NCBI GenBank assembly: GCA_018436595.1
Contig: JAHDLC010000007.1
Coordinates: 1-64,000 of the forward strand
Source: Synergistaceae bacterium
Lineage (GTDB): Bacteria > Synergistota > Synergistia > Synergistales > Aminobacteriaceae
Reading direction: 5' to 3'
DNA: 64,000 nucleotides
The notes under the pieces are model-generated. The model saw only the letters and a program-made list of their open reading frames with translations, was not told where the DNA came from and did no database searches. The position numbers and the translations under genes are program-made. Below are positions 34,133 through 43,133 of the stretch, one piece after another (within the stretch, counting starts at the first letter, position 1; the number at the start of each line of letters is the position of its first letter).

Positions 34133-34178
34133 ATCCGCCGGGCGGGAGGGGATCCTCTCCCCCCGGCGGGATCCTTTT
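34133..34178 (+). terminator. Hairpin between dctP and dctQ
   Basis: A long stem (34133-34142 with 34162-34172, plus inner GGGAG/CTCCC) is followed by TTTTT. Such leaky terminators after the binding-protein gene usually keep receptor mRNA in excess over permease mRNA. Confidence 0.65.
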
Positions 34179-34265
34179 TCGGCCGCTGCGGCGGACCATT
34201 CCCCGGAAGTGTGCTTTCGCGGCCTTTGAAGTTTTTATTTTTATGACCTGGAGGTTCGGGCCAAG

Positions 34266-34757
34266 GTGAAAACCATAAAAAAACTGCTGTATCACGCGGA
34301 TGACATCGTGGCGTCCGCGGCGCTCATCGTCCTGGTGGGCAGCACCATCCTCGGGGTATTTTACCGCTATGCCCTGAGTGACCCCCTGGACTGGGTGGAG
34401 GAGGTCAGCCTCCTCTGCGTGGTCTGGTTCGTGTTCATCGGCGGCAGCTCCGCCACCAAGAGAAACAGCCATGTGGGCATTGACTTTGTCATAGCGCTTT
34501 TCCCCGCTCCGGTGCAGAAGGCGGCCTTCGTCTTCGTGCAGATTCTGTGCTATGCCGTGCTTTCCTTCATGGCCTGGTGGGGATGGATGCTGGGGCTCCA
34601 GGCACAGCTCAAGGTGACCAACATGCTCCGCATTCCCTACACCTATATCGACCTGGCCGTTCCCGTGGGGTGCATTCTCATGATGATCCACCTGGCTGCG
34701 GGAACGGGGCGGAACTGGAAGACCCTTTTCGCCGGTAACAAGGAGGCGGCATCATGA
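34266..34757 (+). CDS. dctQ: TRAP transporter small membrane subunit (DctQ family)
   Basis: The 163-residue protein has the four membrane segments of DctQ proteins and the conserved loop RYALSDPLDWVEEVSLLCVVW (key residues R, W-EE and W, about residues 36-56). It links the receptor to the large permease. Start is GTG 34266 with GGAGG upstream, and the stop overlaps dctM by four bases. No doubt about the family. Confidence 0.9.
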   Translation: MKTIKKLLYHADDIVASAALIVLVGSTILGVFYRYALSDPLDWVEEVSLLCVVWFVFIGGSSATKRNSHVGIDFVIALFPAPVQKAAFVFVQILCYAVLSFMAWWGWMLGLQAQLKVTNMLRIPYTYIDLAVPVGCILMMIHLAAGTGRNWKTLFAGNKEAAS

Positions 34758-36040
34758 TCGTCGGTCTGACCTTCGCGCTCCTGCTGGTACTCCTTTTCAT
34801 CAATGCCCCGGTGTTTGCAGCGATTCTCGGCAGCTCCATCTTCTATTTCGTCGCCAATGACTCCCTCTCGTGGATGATGGTGGTCCAGCGGACCATCAGC
34901 GGCCTTGAGTCCATTCCCCTCCTGGCCGTTCCCTTCTTCGTCATGGCGGGAGTGTTCATGAACTACACCGGCATCACGAGCAGGATGATCCGCTTCGCCG
35001 AGGTACTGACCGGCCACATGCCCGGCGGTTTGGCCCAGACCAACGTGGTGCTGAGCACCCTCATGGGGGGACTTTCCGGTTCTTCCCTGGCGGACGCGGC
35101 CATGCAGTCCAAGATCCTGGTGCCGGAGATGGAGAAGCGGGGCTACGGCAAGGCCTTCTCTTCGGCGGTGACGGGAGCTTCGGCCCTCATTACCCCCATC
35201 ATCCCGCCGGGCATCGCCCTGATCATCTACGGCTTCGTGGGCAACGTGTCCATCGGGCGGCTGTTCCTTGCCGGGGTGGTGCCCGGAGTGATGACCTGCC
35301 TCTTCATGATGGTGGTCGTTCACTTTATTTCGAAGCGGCGGGGCTATCTGCCCATCTACGAAAAGCGGGCGGGAATCCGGGAAGTGTTCCGGGCGTTCCG
35401 GGAGGCGTCGTGGGCCCTCTTCCTCCCAGTGGTGATCGTGGGAGGGATCAGGTTCGGCGTGTTTACCCCCACCGAGGCGGGGTCCATCGCCATTCTTTAT
35501 GCCCTGGTGCTCGGGACCATCGTTTACCGGGAGATGACCCTGAAAGACCTGAAGACCGGCCTCATAGAAACCGTGACGACTACGGCCTCCATCATGCTCA
35601 TCATCGCGGCGGCATCGTCCTTCGCCTGGATCCTCACCTGGGAAAGGGTGCCCCAGATCACGGCGAACTGGGTGCTGACCATGGTATCCAGCCCGGGAGT
35701 TTTTCTTCTCCTGATCAACATCTTTCTGCTGATCGTGGGCATGTTCATCGAAGGAAACGCCGCCATGCTGGTGCTCATCCCCATATTCATGCCCATGGTG
35801 CAGGCCCTGGGGATAAACGATGTCCATTTCGGCATGGTGTTCATTTTCAACATGGCGGTGGGATCCCTCACGCCCCCCATGGGAACGGTGATGTTCACCA
35901 CCTGCTCCATCACGGGAGCGAAGATCGGGGACTACATCAGGGAATCGGTGCCCTTCTACCTGGTGCTCCTTTTCTGCCTGATCCTCATCACCTACGTGCC
36001 CCAGATTTCGCTGTTCCTGCCGAATCTGCTGTTCAACTGA
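34754..36040 (+). CDS. dctM: TRAP transporter large permease (DctM family)
   Basis: This 428-residue permease has about twelve membrane segments and DctM signatures such as LLAVPFFVMAGVFMNYTGIT near residue 57 and GASALITPIIPPGIALIIYG near 139. It catalyses sodium-driven uptake of the substrate presented by DctP. Translation is coupled to dctQ. The gene ends 49 bases before the alcohol dehydrogenase, in an operon that probably runs from the UxaA subunits to the short-chain dehydrogenase at 42 kb. Confidence 0.93.
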   Translation: MIVGLTFALLLVLLFINAPVFAAILGSSIFYFVANDSLSWMMVVQRTISGLESIPLLAVPFFVMAGVFMNYTGITSRMIRFAEVLTGHMPGGLAQTNVVLSTLMGGLSGSSLADAAMQSKILVPEMEKRGYGKAFSSAVTGASALITPIIPPGIALIIYGFVGNVSIGRLFLAGVVPGVMTCLFMMVVVHFISKRRGYLPIYEKRAGIREVFRAFREASWALFLPVVIVGGIRFGVFTPTEAGSIAILYALVLGTIVYREMTLKDLKTGLIETVTTTASIMLIIAAASSFAWILTWERVPQITANWVLTMVSSPGVFLLLINIFLLIVGMFIEGNAAMLVLIPIFMPMVQALGINDVHFGMVFIFNMAVGSLTPPMGTVMFTTCSITGAKIGDYIRESVPFYLVLLFCLILITYVPQISLFLPNLLFN

Positions 36041-36089
36041 TTTCCGGACCTCCGTTCCGGGTGTAACAACCATCGAGGAGATGAAGACT

Positions 36090-37109
36090 ATGAAAGCGTT
36101 CTGCATCGACGAACCGGGCAAGTATTCCTTCAGAGACATTCCCGTCCCCGTGCCCAGGGACGGAGAAGTGCTTCTCCGCATAAAGAAAGTGGGATACTGC
36201 GGCAGTGACCTGAACACCTGGCGGGGCCTGAACCCCCTGGTGAAGTATCCCCGCATTCCGGGCCACGAGATCAGCGCCGTGGTGGAGCAGGTGACACCGG
36301 GCGTTCCCGCAGATGTGAAGGTGGGTGACATCGTCACCGCCATGCCCTACACGAGCTGTGGGAAATGCTGGTCGTGCCTCTGCGGGCGCCCTAACGCATG
36401 CAAAAACAACGAGACCCTCGGGGTGCAGAGGGAGGGATCCCTGACGGAGTTCATCGTCCTGCCATGGGAAAAGATCGTGAAGGGCGGGACGCTCGGCCTC
36501 CGGGAACTGGCCATCGTGGAGCCCCTTGCCATCGGCATCCATGCAGGCAAGCGGTGCGACCCGAAGGAAGGGGTCTGTATGCTCGTCTTCGGCTGCGGCA
36601 TGATCGGCATCGGTGCCGTCGCAGAGGGAATCCGGGCCGGGGCGAAGGTTATCGCCGTGGACGTGGACGATTCCAAGCTCGAGATGATGCGCTCCATCGG
36701 CGCGGCCTTCACGGTGAACTCGAAGAAGGAGGACCTGCGGGAGCGGGTACTGGAGATCACCGGCGGACACGGACCGGCGGTGGTGCTGGAGGCCATCGGC
36801 CTGCCGGAGACCTTCGTCCAGGCGGTGGATCTCGCCGCTTACTCGGGACGGGTGGTTTTCGTGGGATACGCGAAAGCTCCCGTGACCTTCGACACCAAGT
36901 ATTTCATCCTGAAAGAGATCTCCATCCGGGGTTCCAGGGGGTCGGGCCGTCCCGATTTCGAGCAGGCCGTGGCGCTGCTCGAGTCCGGCGCCTTCCCCGT
37001 GGACAGGCTCATTTCGGGCGAATTCCCCTTCGAAAAGGCCGGCGAGGCCATGGAACAGTGGAATGCCAATCCGGGAGCTGTATCCCGGATGATGATCTCC
37101 CTCGACTAA
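36090..37109 (+). CDS. Zinc-dependent medium-chain alcohol dehydrogenase
   Basis: The 339-residue MDR enzyme has catalytic-zinc residues in GYCGSD (about 34-39) and GHE (about 60-62), the four-Cys structural zinc loop CGKCWSCLCGRPNAC (about 91-105) and a Rossmann loop FGCGMIGIGA (about 169-178). L-idonate, galactonate and sorbitol dehydrogenases have this form. It probably oxidises a sugar-acid hydroxyl before aldol cleavage. GAGGAG favours ATG 36090 over ATG 36081. Confidence 0.87.
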   Translation: MKAFCIDEPGKYSFRDIPVPVPRDGEVLLRIKKVGYCGSDLNTWRGLNPLVKYPRIPGHEISAVVEQVTPGVPADVKVGDIVTAMPYTSCGKCWSCLCGRPNACKNNETLGVQREGSLTEFIVLPWEKIVKGGTLGLRELAIVEPLAIGIHAGKRCDPKEGVCMLVFGCGMIGIGAVAEGIRAGAKVIAVDVDDSKLEMMRSIGAAFTVNSKKEDLRERVLEITGGHGPAVVLEAIGLPETFVQAVDLAAYSGRVVFVGYAKAPVTFDTKYFILKEISIRGSRGSGRPDFEQAVALLESGAFPVDRLISGEFPFEKAGEAMEQWNANPGAVSRMMISLD

Positions 37110-37183
37110 CGGAGTTTCGAAACAGCCTGCGGGGAGGAGAAGAAACGGCCCCTTCCCGCAGAAAGAAGGAAAGGAAGAAGAGA

Positions 37184-38257
37184 ATGCCGGCCATTTCTGA
37201 TGTGCGCATATTCCGGGCGGTATCCCCGCTGAGCCGCCCCATTGCCGACGCCACCCACTCGCTGACGGAAATATCGTTTTACGTGGTGGAAGTGGAGACG
37301 GAGAGCGGCGTAACGGGGCAGGGGTACCTGCTGTCCTTCCATTATTCTCCCCATGCCATCTCCGGGGCCCTGAAGGACATCCGTCCCCTGGTGCTCGGTC
37401 TGGAGCCCCACGAAACAGGCGTGCTCGCCAAACGGGCCGCGGCGGAGCATGAATATTTCGGCTGCGAAGGACTCCAGAAGTGGGCCCTCGCGGCGGCGAA
37501 CGTTGCCATGTGGGACTGCCGGGGGAAGATGCTCGGGGCGCCGGTGTGGAAGCTGCTGGGGAGCACCGTGTCCCGGGTTCCCGTCTACGGCAGCGGAGGG
37601 TGGCTTTCCTACACGATCGAAGAACTCCTTGGCGAGGTCACGGAGTACATGCGCCGGGGGTTCAACGCTGTGAAGATCAAGGTGGGCGGAGGCATGGAGA
37701 AAGACCTCGAACGGCTCCGGAAGGTCCGGGAGGCCGTCGGGCCGGGACTGAAGATCATGATGGATGCCAACCAGGGGATGAACCTCCAGGACGCCCTCGC
37801 ATTGTCGAGAAAGGCGGAGGAGCTGGACATCTTCTGGTTCGAGGAGCCCATCGACCACCGGGATTTCGAGGGGTATGCCGTCCTCCGGAGCAGAACCTCC
37901 ATCTCGCTGGCCATGGGTGAGCGGGAGTACGATACCCAGGCTCTGAAGGCGCTCATCGAGCGCCGGGGGATCGACCTCTGGCAGCCTGACCTGATCCGCA
38001 TCGGCGGCGTGGAGGAATGGCGGAATTCGGCCGCCCTCGCCGGGGCCTATTCCGTCCCCGTGCTGCCCCATTACTACAAGGATTATGACGTCCCCCTGCT
38101 GTGCACCATCCCCAACGGCGTGGGTGCGGAGTCCTTCGACTGGATCGACGGCATCATCGACAACACCATGAGGATCGAGAACGGGTTCGCCTATCCCCGT
38201 ACCGGCCCGGGCTGGGGTTTTTCCTTCAGGCGTGAGAGCCTGACGCCCGTGGAGTAG
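37184..38257 (+). CDS. Enolase-superfamily sugar-acid dehydratase/racemase (mandelate racemase type)
   Basis: The 357-residue protein shows the mandelate racemase/muconate lactonising enzyme pattern. The base KxK is in VKIKVGG (about residues 162-168), metal ligands are Asp in MMDANQG, Glu in FEEP and Glu in MGERE, and a second acid/base region PHYYKDYD follows at about 288. It should abstract the alpha proton of a carboxylate to epimerise or dehydrate it. The start at 37184 is the first ATG with AAGAAG upstream; the site is weak. A second, dissimilar paralogue follows the LacI gene. Confidence 0.85.
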   Translation: MPAISDVRIFRAVSPLSRPIADATHSLTEISFYVVEVETESGVTGQGYLLSFHYSPHAISGALKDIRPLVLGLEPHETGVLAKRAAAEHEYFGCEGLQKWALAAANVAMWDCRGKMLGAPVWKLLGSTVSRVPVYGSGGWLSYTIEELLGEVTEYMRRGFNAVKIKVGGGMEKDLERLRKVREAVGPGLKIMMDANQGMNLQDALALSRKAEELDIFWFEEPIDHRDFEGYAVLRSRTSISLAMGEREYDTQALKALIERRGIDLWQPDLIRIGGVEEWRNSAALAGAYSVPVLPHYYKDYDVPLLCTIPNGVGAESFDWIDGIIDNTMRIENGFAYPRTGPGWGFSFRRESLTPVE

Positions 38258-38300
38258 AGGTCGTCGAACGGACATCTGAAATTCGGAGGAGCGTGGCTGA

Positions 38301-39350
38301 ATGAGCGGCATGAAGGCGCGGACGACCATGAAGGACATCGCCCGGGCGGCGGGAGTTTCTTCCGTGACGGTCCACAAGGCGATTTACTCGAAAAAGGGCG
38401 TGAGCAGCGAGACGAGGGACAAAATCCTGAGGCTCGCCGAGGCCATGGACTATTCGGTGAACGCCGCCGCGTCGTCCCTCAAGCGTGGTGCTCTGCATAT
38501 TGCCGTGGTTCTTCAGAGCGTCTCCAACCCGGTGAATTATTTCTTCCGCAGCATGTGGGCGGGAATAGACAAGGTTGAACGGGCCCTTCTCGACTACCGG
38601 GTGAGACTAACCCGCTTCGAGTGCGGCGACGACTGGGAAAGCCAGGAGAACATCCTTGCGGGCATTGCGGAGCGGAAGGATATCGACGGCGTGGTGATCC
38701 AGTGCTGGGACGAGACCCGGCTGAACGGAACCATCAACCGCCTGTACGACCTTGGCGTCCCGGTGGTGACGGCGAATTCGGACGCCGTGGGATCCAAACG
38801 CATCGCCTGCGTATCGGGCCCCAACGAAAGGATCGGGAGGCTTGCCGCCGAACTGCTGCGAGGGTTTCTTCCCGACGGCGGAAAGATCGTCATGATGGGA
38901 GGCAGGCCCGGAGTGGAGATTCACAACGCCCATCGGCGGGGATTCCGGGCCTTCATGGAAGAGACCGGATATTCTTTTCCCATAGTGGAAGTGGCAGGCG
39001 ACGGCGATCCCGGGCGGGTGAGGAAAGACTTCAGCCGGGCCCTGAACGGGATCGGGAGCGGCGGCGTCTACGCCATCACCTCCCGGGACACCCTCCTCGC
39101 CTGCAGGGAAATACAGGAACGGGGCCTCGCGGACAGGGTGCGCCTTGTGGGCAGCGACGTGTTCCGGGAGCTCGTTCCTTTTTTTGAGCAGGGTGTCCTC
39201 CGGGCGACGGTATGGAAGAACCAGCAGGCCCAGGCGGAACGGGCCGTCCTCGCGCTCTACCGGTATCTCACGGGGCGGCAGGCCGAGTGGGAGCCCATCG
39301 GCATCGGGGTGGTGCTCCGGAACAACCTGGAGGATTTCCTGCAGGGATAG
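38301..39350 (+). CDS. LacI-family transcriptional regulator
   Basis: The 349-residue protein has the LacI helix-turn-helix and hinge (TTMKDIARAAGVSSVTVHKAI, about residues 8-28; the hinge follows near 55) and a periplasmic-binding-protein-like effector domain. Substitution of the usual SR of V-S-R by HK in the recognition helix (VTVHKAI) is unusual and may mean altered site choice. It lies within the sugar-acid cluster between the two enolase genes and likely senses a pathway acid. Two AAnCGnTT cores at 31.39-31.42 kb are candidate targets. Confidence 0.88.
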   Translation: MSGMKARTTMKDIARAAGVSSVTVHKAIYSKKGVSSETRDKILRLAEAMDYSVNAAASSLKRGALHIAVVLQSVSNPVNYFFRSMWAGIDKVERALLDYRVRLTRFECGDDWESQENILAGIAERKDIDGVVIQCWDETRLNGTINRLYDLGVPVVTANSDAVGSKRIACVSGPNERIGRLAAELLRGFLPDGGKIVMMGGRPGVEIHNAHRRGFRAFMEETGYSFPIVEVAGDGDPGRVRKDFSRALNGIGSGGVYAITSRDTLLACREIQERGLADRVRLVGSDVFRELVPFFEQGVLRATVWKNQQAQAERAVLALYRYLTGRQAEWEPIGIGVVLRNNLEDFLQG

Positions 39351-39362
39351 GGAGTGGTGGGA

Positions 39363-40487
39363 ATGAAGGTTGTCAGGGCAGAAACCTGGCTGTGCAGACG
39401 TGATGCCTCGTATTTCGACAGCAAAAGAACGGTGGGGGCCCCCATGCCGTGGGACGTGGTGGTGCTCCGCCTGAGTACGGACGACGGGTTTTCGAGCACC
39501 GTGGGGTGCCTTGCCGCCCGGTCGGGAAAAGTGGTGGAGGACTACCTCCACGAGACCATCCTTCCCGTGGTGCTCGGACGGGACGTCCACGACCGGGAGG
39601 CCGTCTGGCACGAATACTGGACGGTTGACCGGCACCTGACGTTTTTCCCCGTCTATCTGCCGGGCCCGGTGGACGTGGCCCTCTGGGAACTGGCGGCTCT
39701 CCGGGCGGGACTGCCCCTCTACAAGTACCTGGGAGGATACAGGAAGAGCCTGCCTGTGTATGCCAGCGGCCTGTTCCACGATACGGCGGAGGAGTATGTC
39801 CGTGAAGGGACGTATTACCGGGACCGGGGAATCCGGGCCTACAAGGCCCATCCCGGCGGCCCGTGGCAGAAGGACATGGAGATCCACCAGGCTCTTCGGG
39901 ACGCCCTGGGGAAGGACGTGACCCTGTTCTCCGACCCCGTGGCGGAGTATACCCTCGACGAGGCGGTAAGAGTGGGGCGCCACCTGGAAAAGCTGGATTA
40001 CCGCTGGCTGGAGGAGCCCTTCCGGGACTTCGAGCTGGCGAAGTACAGGCGGCTCTGCGAGACCCTGGACATTCCCGTGGCGGCCACGGAGACCACGAGG
40101 GGGGCCCACTGGGGGGTGGCCCAGGCCATCGCCCTCGGCGGCGTGGATATTGTCCGTGCGGATGTCTCCTGGAAGAACGGCGTGACGGGTACCCTGAAGA
40201 TCGCCCACCTGGCGGAGGCCTTCGGGATCAACTGCGAGATCCACACCACCACCATGGCCCTCATGGATGTGGCCAATCTTCATGTTTCCTGCGCCGTCCG
40301 GAACTGCGAGTTCTTCGAGTATTTCGTGCCGGAGGAGAACTTCCGCTTCCCCATGAAGGAACCCCTGACGATTTCGGAGGACGGTTTCATCGAGGTGCCG
40401 GAGGGGCCGGGCCTCGGCGTGGAAGTGGATTGGGACGGAATAGACAGGATGTGTGTCTCCCGCAGGGAGACAGTATTTTCAGGCTGA
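39363..40487 (+). CDS. Enolase-superfamily protein (mandelate racemase/muconate lactonising type)
   Basis: This 374-residue enzyme has an active site unlike its neighbour. The base is in YKAHPGG (KxH in place of KxK, about residues 160-166), metal ligands are Asp in FSDPVAEY, Glu in LEEPF and Glu in ATETTRG, and the C-terminal acid/base His is in EIHTTTM (about 297-303). KxH with a partner His is seen in some acid-sugar dehydratases. It starts 13 bases after lacI and probably handles a different sugar acid than the 37.2 kb enzyme. Confidence 0.85.
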   Translation: MKVVRAETWLCRRDASYFDSKRTVGAPMPWDVVVLRLSTDDGFSSTVGCLAARSGKVVEDYLHETILPVVLGRDVHDREAVWHEYWTVDRHLTFFPVYLPGPVDVALWELAALRAGLPLYKYLGGYRKSLPVYASGLFHDTAEEYVREGTYYRDRGIRAYKAHPGGPWQKDMEIHQALRDALGKDVTLFSDPVAEYTLDEAVRVGRHLEKLDYRWLEEPFRDFELAKYRRLCETLDIPVAATETTRGAHWGVAQAIALGGVDIVRADVSWKNGVTGTLKIAHLAEAFGINCEIHTTTMALMDVANLHVSCAVRNCEFFEYFVPEENFRFPMKEPLTISEDGFIEVPEGPGLGVEVDWDGIDRMCVSRRETVFSG

Positions 40488-40529
40488 GCCCGGGAGCGGG
40501 CCGGAACCACGAAAACGGGAGGTCGTGCC

Positions 40530-41192
40530 ATGCAGTGGAGCAGCGACAGGGAACTTTTCGCCCTGATGAAAGAGAAATTGTACACCCCGGTGGTGGGAGA
40601 CATCCTGGACGCCATGGGATACTATCACCAGTTTCTGCCCCAGGCGATCCGCCCTCTGAGGGATGACATGAAACTGGCCGGCCGGGCCATGACGGTGCTC
40701 ATGATCGATGTTTTCGGCGTGCAGAAAAAGCCCTTCGGCCTGCTCACCGAAGCCCTGGACCAGCTCGAGGAAGGGGAGATCTACCTTGCCTCGGGAGGCA
40801 GCAGGCGATGCGCCTACTGGGGCGAGCTGCTCACGGCGGCATCCAGGACGCGTGGCGCCGTGGGCGCCGTGGTGGACGGCTGGCACAGGGACACGCCCCA
40901 GGTCCTGGAGCAGAACTGGCCGGTGTTCAGCATGGGGTGCTACGCCCAGGATTCTTCGGTGCGGACCCAGGTGGCGGACTACCGGTGCAGGCTCGAGGTG
41001 GGGAACGTGACCGTTCTTCCCGGGGACATCGTCTTCGGCGACGTGGACGGCGTTCTGGTCATTCCCTCGAAGGTCGCCGACGAAGCGGTGGAGAAGGCCC
41101 TGGAGAAGGCGGCGGGAGAAAAGACGGTCCGGAAGGCCATCGAGGCCGGAATGAGCACCACGAAGGCCTTCGAGACCTACGGGATCCTCTGA
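40530..41192 (+). CDS. RraA-family aldolase (second copy)
   Basis: This 220-residue RraA-like protein carries [13 protein letters not shown] (about residues 108-120), holding the Arg-Asp pair of the metal/substrate site, and [10 protein letters not shown] near 170. The insert WH before RD differs from the paralogue at 3445 (PIRD), suggesting a different substrate. It probably performs the aldol cleavage of a keto-deoxy sugar acid generated by the dehydratases. It follows the enolase gene by 42 bases with GGGAGG upstream. Confidence 0.8.
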   Translation: MQWSSDRELFALMKEKLYTPVVGDILDAMGYYHQFLPQAIRPLRDDMKLAGRAMTVLMIDVFGVQKKPFGLLTEALDQLEEGEIYLASGGSRRCAYWGELLTAASRTRGAVGAVVDGWHRDTPQVLEQNWPVFSMGCYAQDSSVRTQVADYRCRLEVGNVTVLPGDIVFGDVDGVLVIPSKVADEAVEKALEKAAGEKTVRKAIEAGMSTTKAFETYGIL

Positions 41193-41226
41193 GGATCGAC
41201 GGCAGGGCATTGAGAAGAGAGAAGGG

Positions 41227-42000
41227 ATGACAATGACGGAAAAGTTCAGCCGGTTCTCCCTGGAAGGAGAACGGGCCCTCATCACCGGCGGAGGTACGGG
41301 TATCGGCTTCGGGATAGCTGAGTCCATGGTCAGGGCCGGTGCCCATGTAGTGCTTGCCGGGCGCCGGGAAGAACTGCTTCGGGCTGCTGCTGAAAAGCTG
41401 GGCGGCAGTGCGGGGTATCTTGCGGGGGATGTGACGGATACCCGGGGTGCCGAGGAGTTCGCCCGGACGGTGGAGGAGCGGTTCGGCCCCGTGTCCATAC
41501 TGGTGAACAACGCCGGAATCCACCACAAGCAGCCCTTCCTCGAGACGGCCTTTGAGGACTTCGACAAGGTCCTGCGGACCCATGTGAGCGGAAGCTTCGT
41601 CATGTCCAAAGCCTTCGCGCCGGGGATGGCGGCCAGGAAGCACGGTCATATTCTCTTCATCGCCTCCATGACCACCTTCATCGGCATGCCCCAGGTCATC
41701 GGCTACACGGCGGCGAAGAGCGCCGTGGGAGGCATGGTCCGGGCGCTGACGGCGGAACTGGCCCCTCTGGGGGTGCGGGTGAACGCCATCGCCCCGGGGT
41801 GGATCAACTCGGAGATGATGCACAGGGCTGTGAACAGCGACCCGGAGCGGAAGGCGAAGATCCTCGGGAGGACCCCCATGGGCCGTTTCGGCGACCCGGA
41901 GGACATCGGCGACGCGGCGGTCTACCTCAGCAGCCCCGCGGCCTCCTTCGTCACCGGGGTGATCCTCCCCGTGGACGGCGGCGCAGTGACAGGCTTCTGA
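41227..42000 (+). CDS. Short-chain dehydrogenase, gluconate 5-dehydrogenase-like
   Basis: The 257-residue SDR has the cofactor motif TGGGTGIG (residues 20-27), NNAG (94-97) and catalytic Tyr160/Lys164 (YTAAK). Family position by eye is near gluconate/idonate 5-dehydrogenase and 2-deoxygluconate dehydrogenase. Oxidation or reduction of a sugar acid fits the cluster. ATG 41227 and ATG 41233 are both possible. It is the last gene of the cluster and is followed by a good terminator. Confidence 0.85.
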   Translation: MTMTEKFSRFSLEGERALITGGGTGIGFGIAESMVRAGAHVVLAGRREELLRAAAEKLGGSAGYLAGDVTDTRGAEEFARTVEERFGPVSILVNNAGIHHKQPFLETAFEDFDKVLRTHVSGSFVMSKAFAPGMAARKHGHILFIASMTTFIGMPQVIGYTAAKSAVGGMVRALTAELAPLGVRVNAIAPGWINSEMMHRAVNSDPERKAKILGRTPMGRFGDPEDIGDAAVYLSSPAASFVTGVILPVDGGAVTGF

Positions 42001-42030
42001 CGGGACCGGTGCCGTCAAAAGGAACAGTGA

Positions 42031-42058
42031 AGGGGAGCCCGAAAGGGCTCCCCTGTTT
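42031..42058 (+). terminator. Rho-independent terminator of the sugar-acid cluster
   Basis: A perfect 10-bp stem (42031-42040 with 42045-42054) capped by a GAAA tetraloop is followed by GTTTTC. Confidence 0.8.
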
Positions 42059-42139
42059 TCTCCGATTTCCGGCCGGCTGCAGAAAGGTCACTGTTTCCCC
42101 GGAGCGCAGACGTTCCGGGGATGAGCGACGGCCATCCGC

Positions 42140-43066
42140 TCACCTGAGCCTGTAGGTTACGAACCCCTTGTATTCCACTCCCTGGACGGCGGGATCCTCG
42201 TTGAGCCTGGAGAGGACCTTTTCAGCTTCTGCGTTTCCACGGGTTTTGAGAAATGTTCCGATCTCGAACTGGTTCATGGGATGGCGGCGGATTATGCCGA
42301 GTACGGCATTGTAGTCGTCCTTTTCGCTGCTGAAGAAGCCGACTGAGACAAGCTGGTCTATGGAAATGCCGCCGAGGATTCTGACGGCCCGGTCCATCGT
42401 CTCCGGCGGAACGGGGCGGACGTTTTCCTCCGCGGGGGGCCGGACGGGGGTGTTGATATAGAGGCGGCTGTACCTGACTTCTTTGAGGAGATCCTTCATC
42501 CTGTGCAGGCTTTCGTCGTCGTCGTTTATTCCATCGATGACCATCGTCTCGATCCACAGCTCCCCGGTATACTCACGGGAGAAACCGGCAAGCCCGCGGA
42601 AGCATTTTTCAAAGGTCAGACCGGTCCAGGGCCTGTTGATTGTCCGGAACGTCCGTTCATCGCAAGCGTCCAGGGAAGGGAGGACGATATCCGCATGGGA
42701 AAGTTCCTCCCGGAGGCTTTTTTCATAGAGGAGCGCCCCGTTGGTTATCACTGCGACCGGTTTTTCCGTGTACTTTTTCATTTCCGTGATGAGGTCCCCG
42801 ATGCGGGAGTAAAGAGTCGGTTCCCCCTCCCCCACGAGGGTTACCGCATCGAAAGAGGCGCCGCAGGTCAGGGCGGTGCGGAATTCGTCCACAATTTCCT
42901 GCAGGGGGAAAAATTCGGACCTCCTGTTGGTCATTCTGTCAGTTCTCCCGAGCTGGCAGTAAATGCACGAGTAATTGCAGGTTTTCTTCGGGATGGGGCT
43001 TATCCCGAGAGATTCCCCGAGCCTTCTCGAAGGGACCGGGCCGTAGACGCATTTGTGGTCGCTCAT
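42140..43066 (-). CDS. Radical SAM protein
   Basis: This 308-residue protein has the radical SAM cluster motif CNYSCIYCQ (CxxxCxxC, about residues 30-38) and GEGEPTL (about 79-85) as the SAM-binding GGE-like strand. After the barrel (to about 230) the C-terminal 70 residues look like a small winged-helix domain. The substrate is unknown. It resembles the Wyb/MoaA-like small radical SAM proteins annotated only by domain. No cognate peptide gene is visible next to it. It is monocistronic on the minus strand. Confidence 0.85.
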   Translation of the reverse strand: MSDHKCVYGPVPSRRLGESLGISPIPKKTCNYSCIYCQLGRTDRMTNRRSEFFPLQEIVDEFRTALTCGASFDAVTLVGEGEPTLYSRIGDLITEMKKYTEKPVAVITNGALLYEKSLREELSHADIVLPSLDACDERTFRTINRPWTGLTFEKCFRGLAGFSREYTGELWIETMVIDGINDDDESLHRMKDLLKEVRYSRLYINTPVRPPAEENVRPVPPETMDRAVRILGGISIDQLVSVGFFSSEKDDYNAVLGIIRRHPMNQFEIGTFLKTRGNAEAEKVLSRLNEDPAVQGVEYKGFVTYRLR

Positions 43067-43133
43067 TTTTTCGCTTCCTTTCGTTTGTACGGCACATTGT
43101 TTCCTTTGAAAGATGCGAAACGTACTGCTGCCG

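Noticed and set aside
33126-34691. 521-codon open frame on the minus strand opposite dctP/dctQ
   Set aside because: The plus-strand genes are certain TRAP components with signal peptide and motifs; the antisense frame is His/Gly-rich and has no start signal.
42140-43066. Radical SAM peptide-maturation (RiPP) locus
   Set aside because: No precursor-like small gene, SPASM domain or peptide exporter lies beside it; the adjacent ABC exporter has its own ArsR-controlled promoter.
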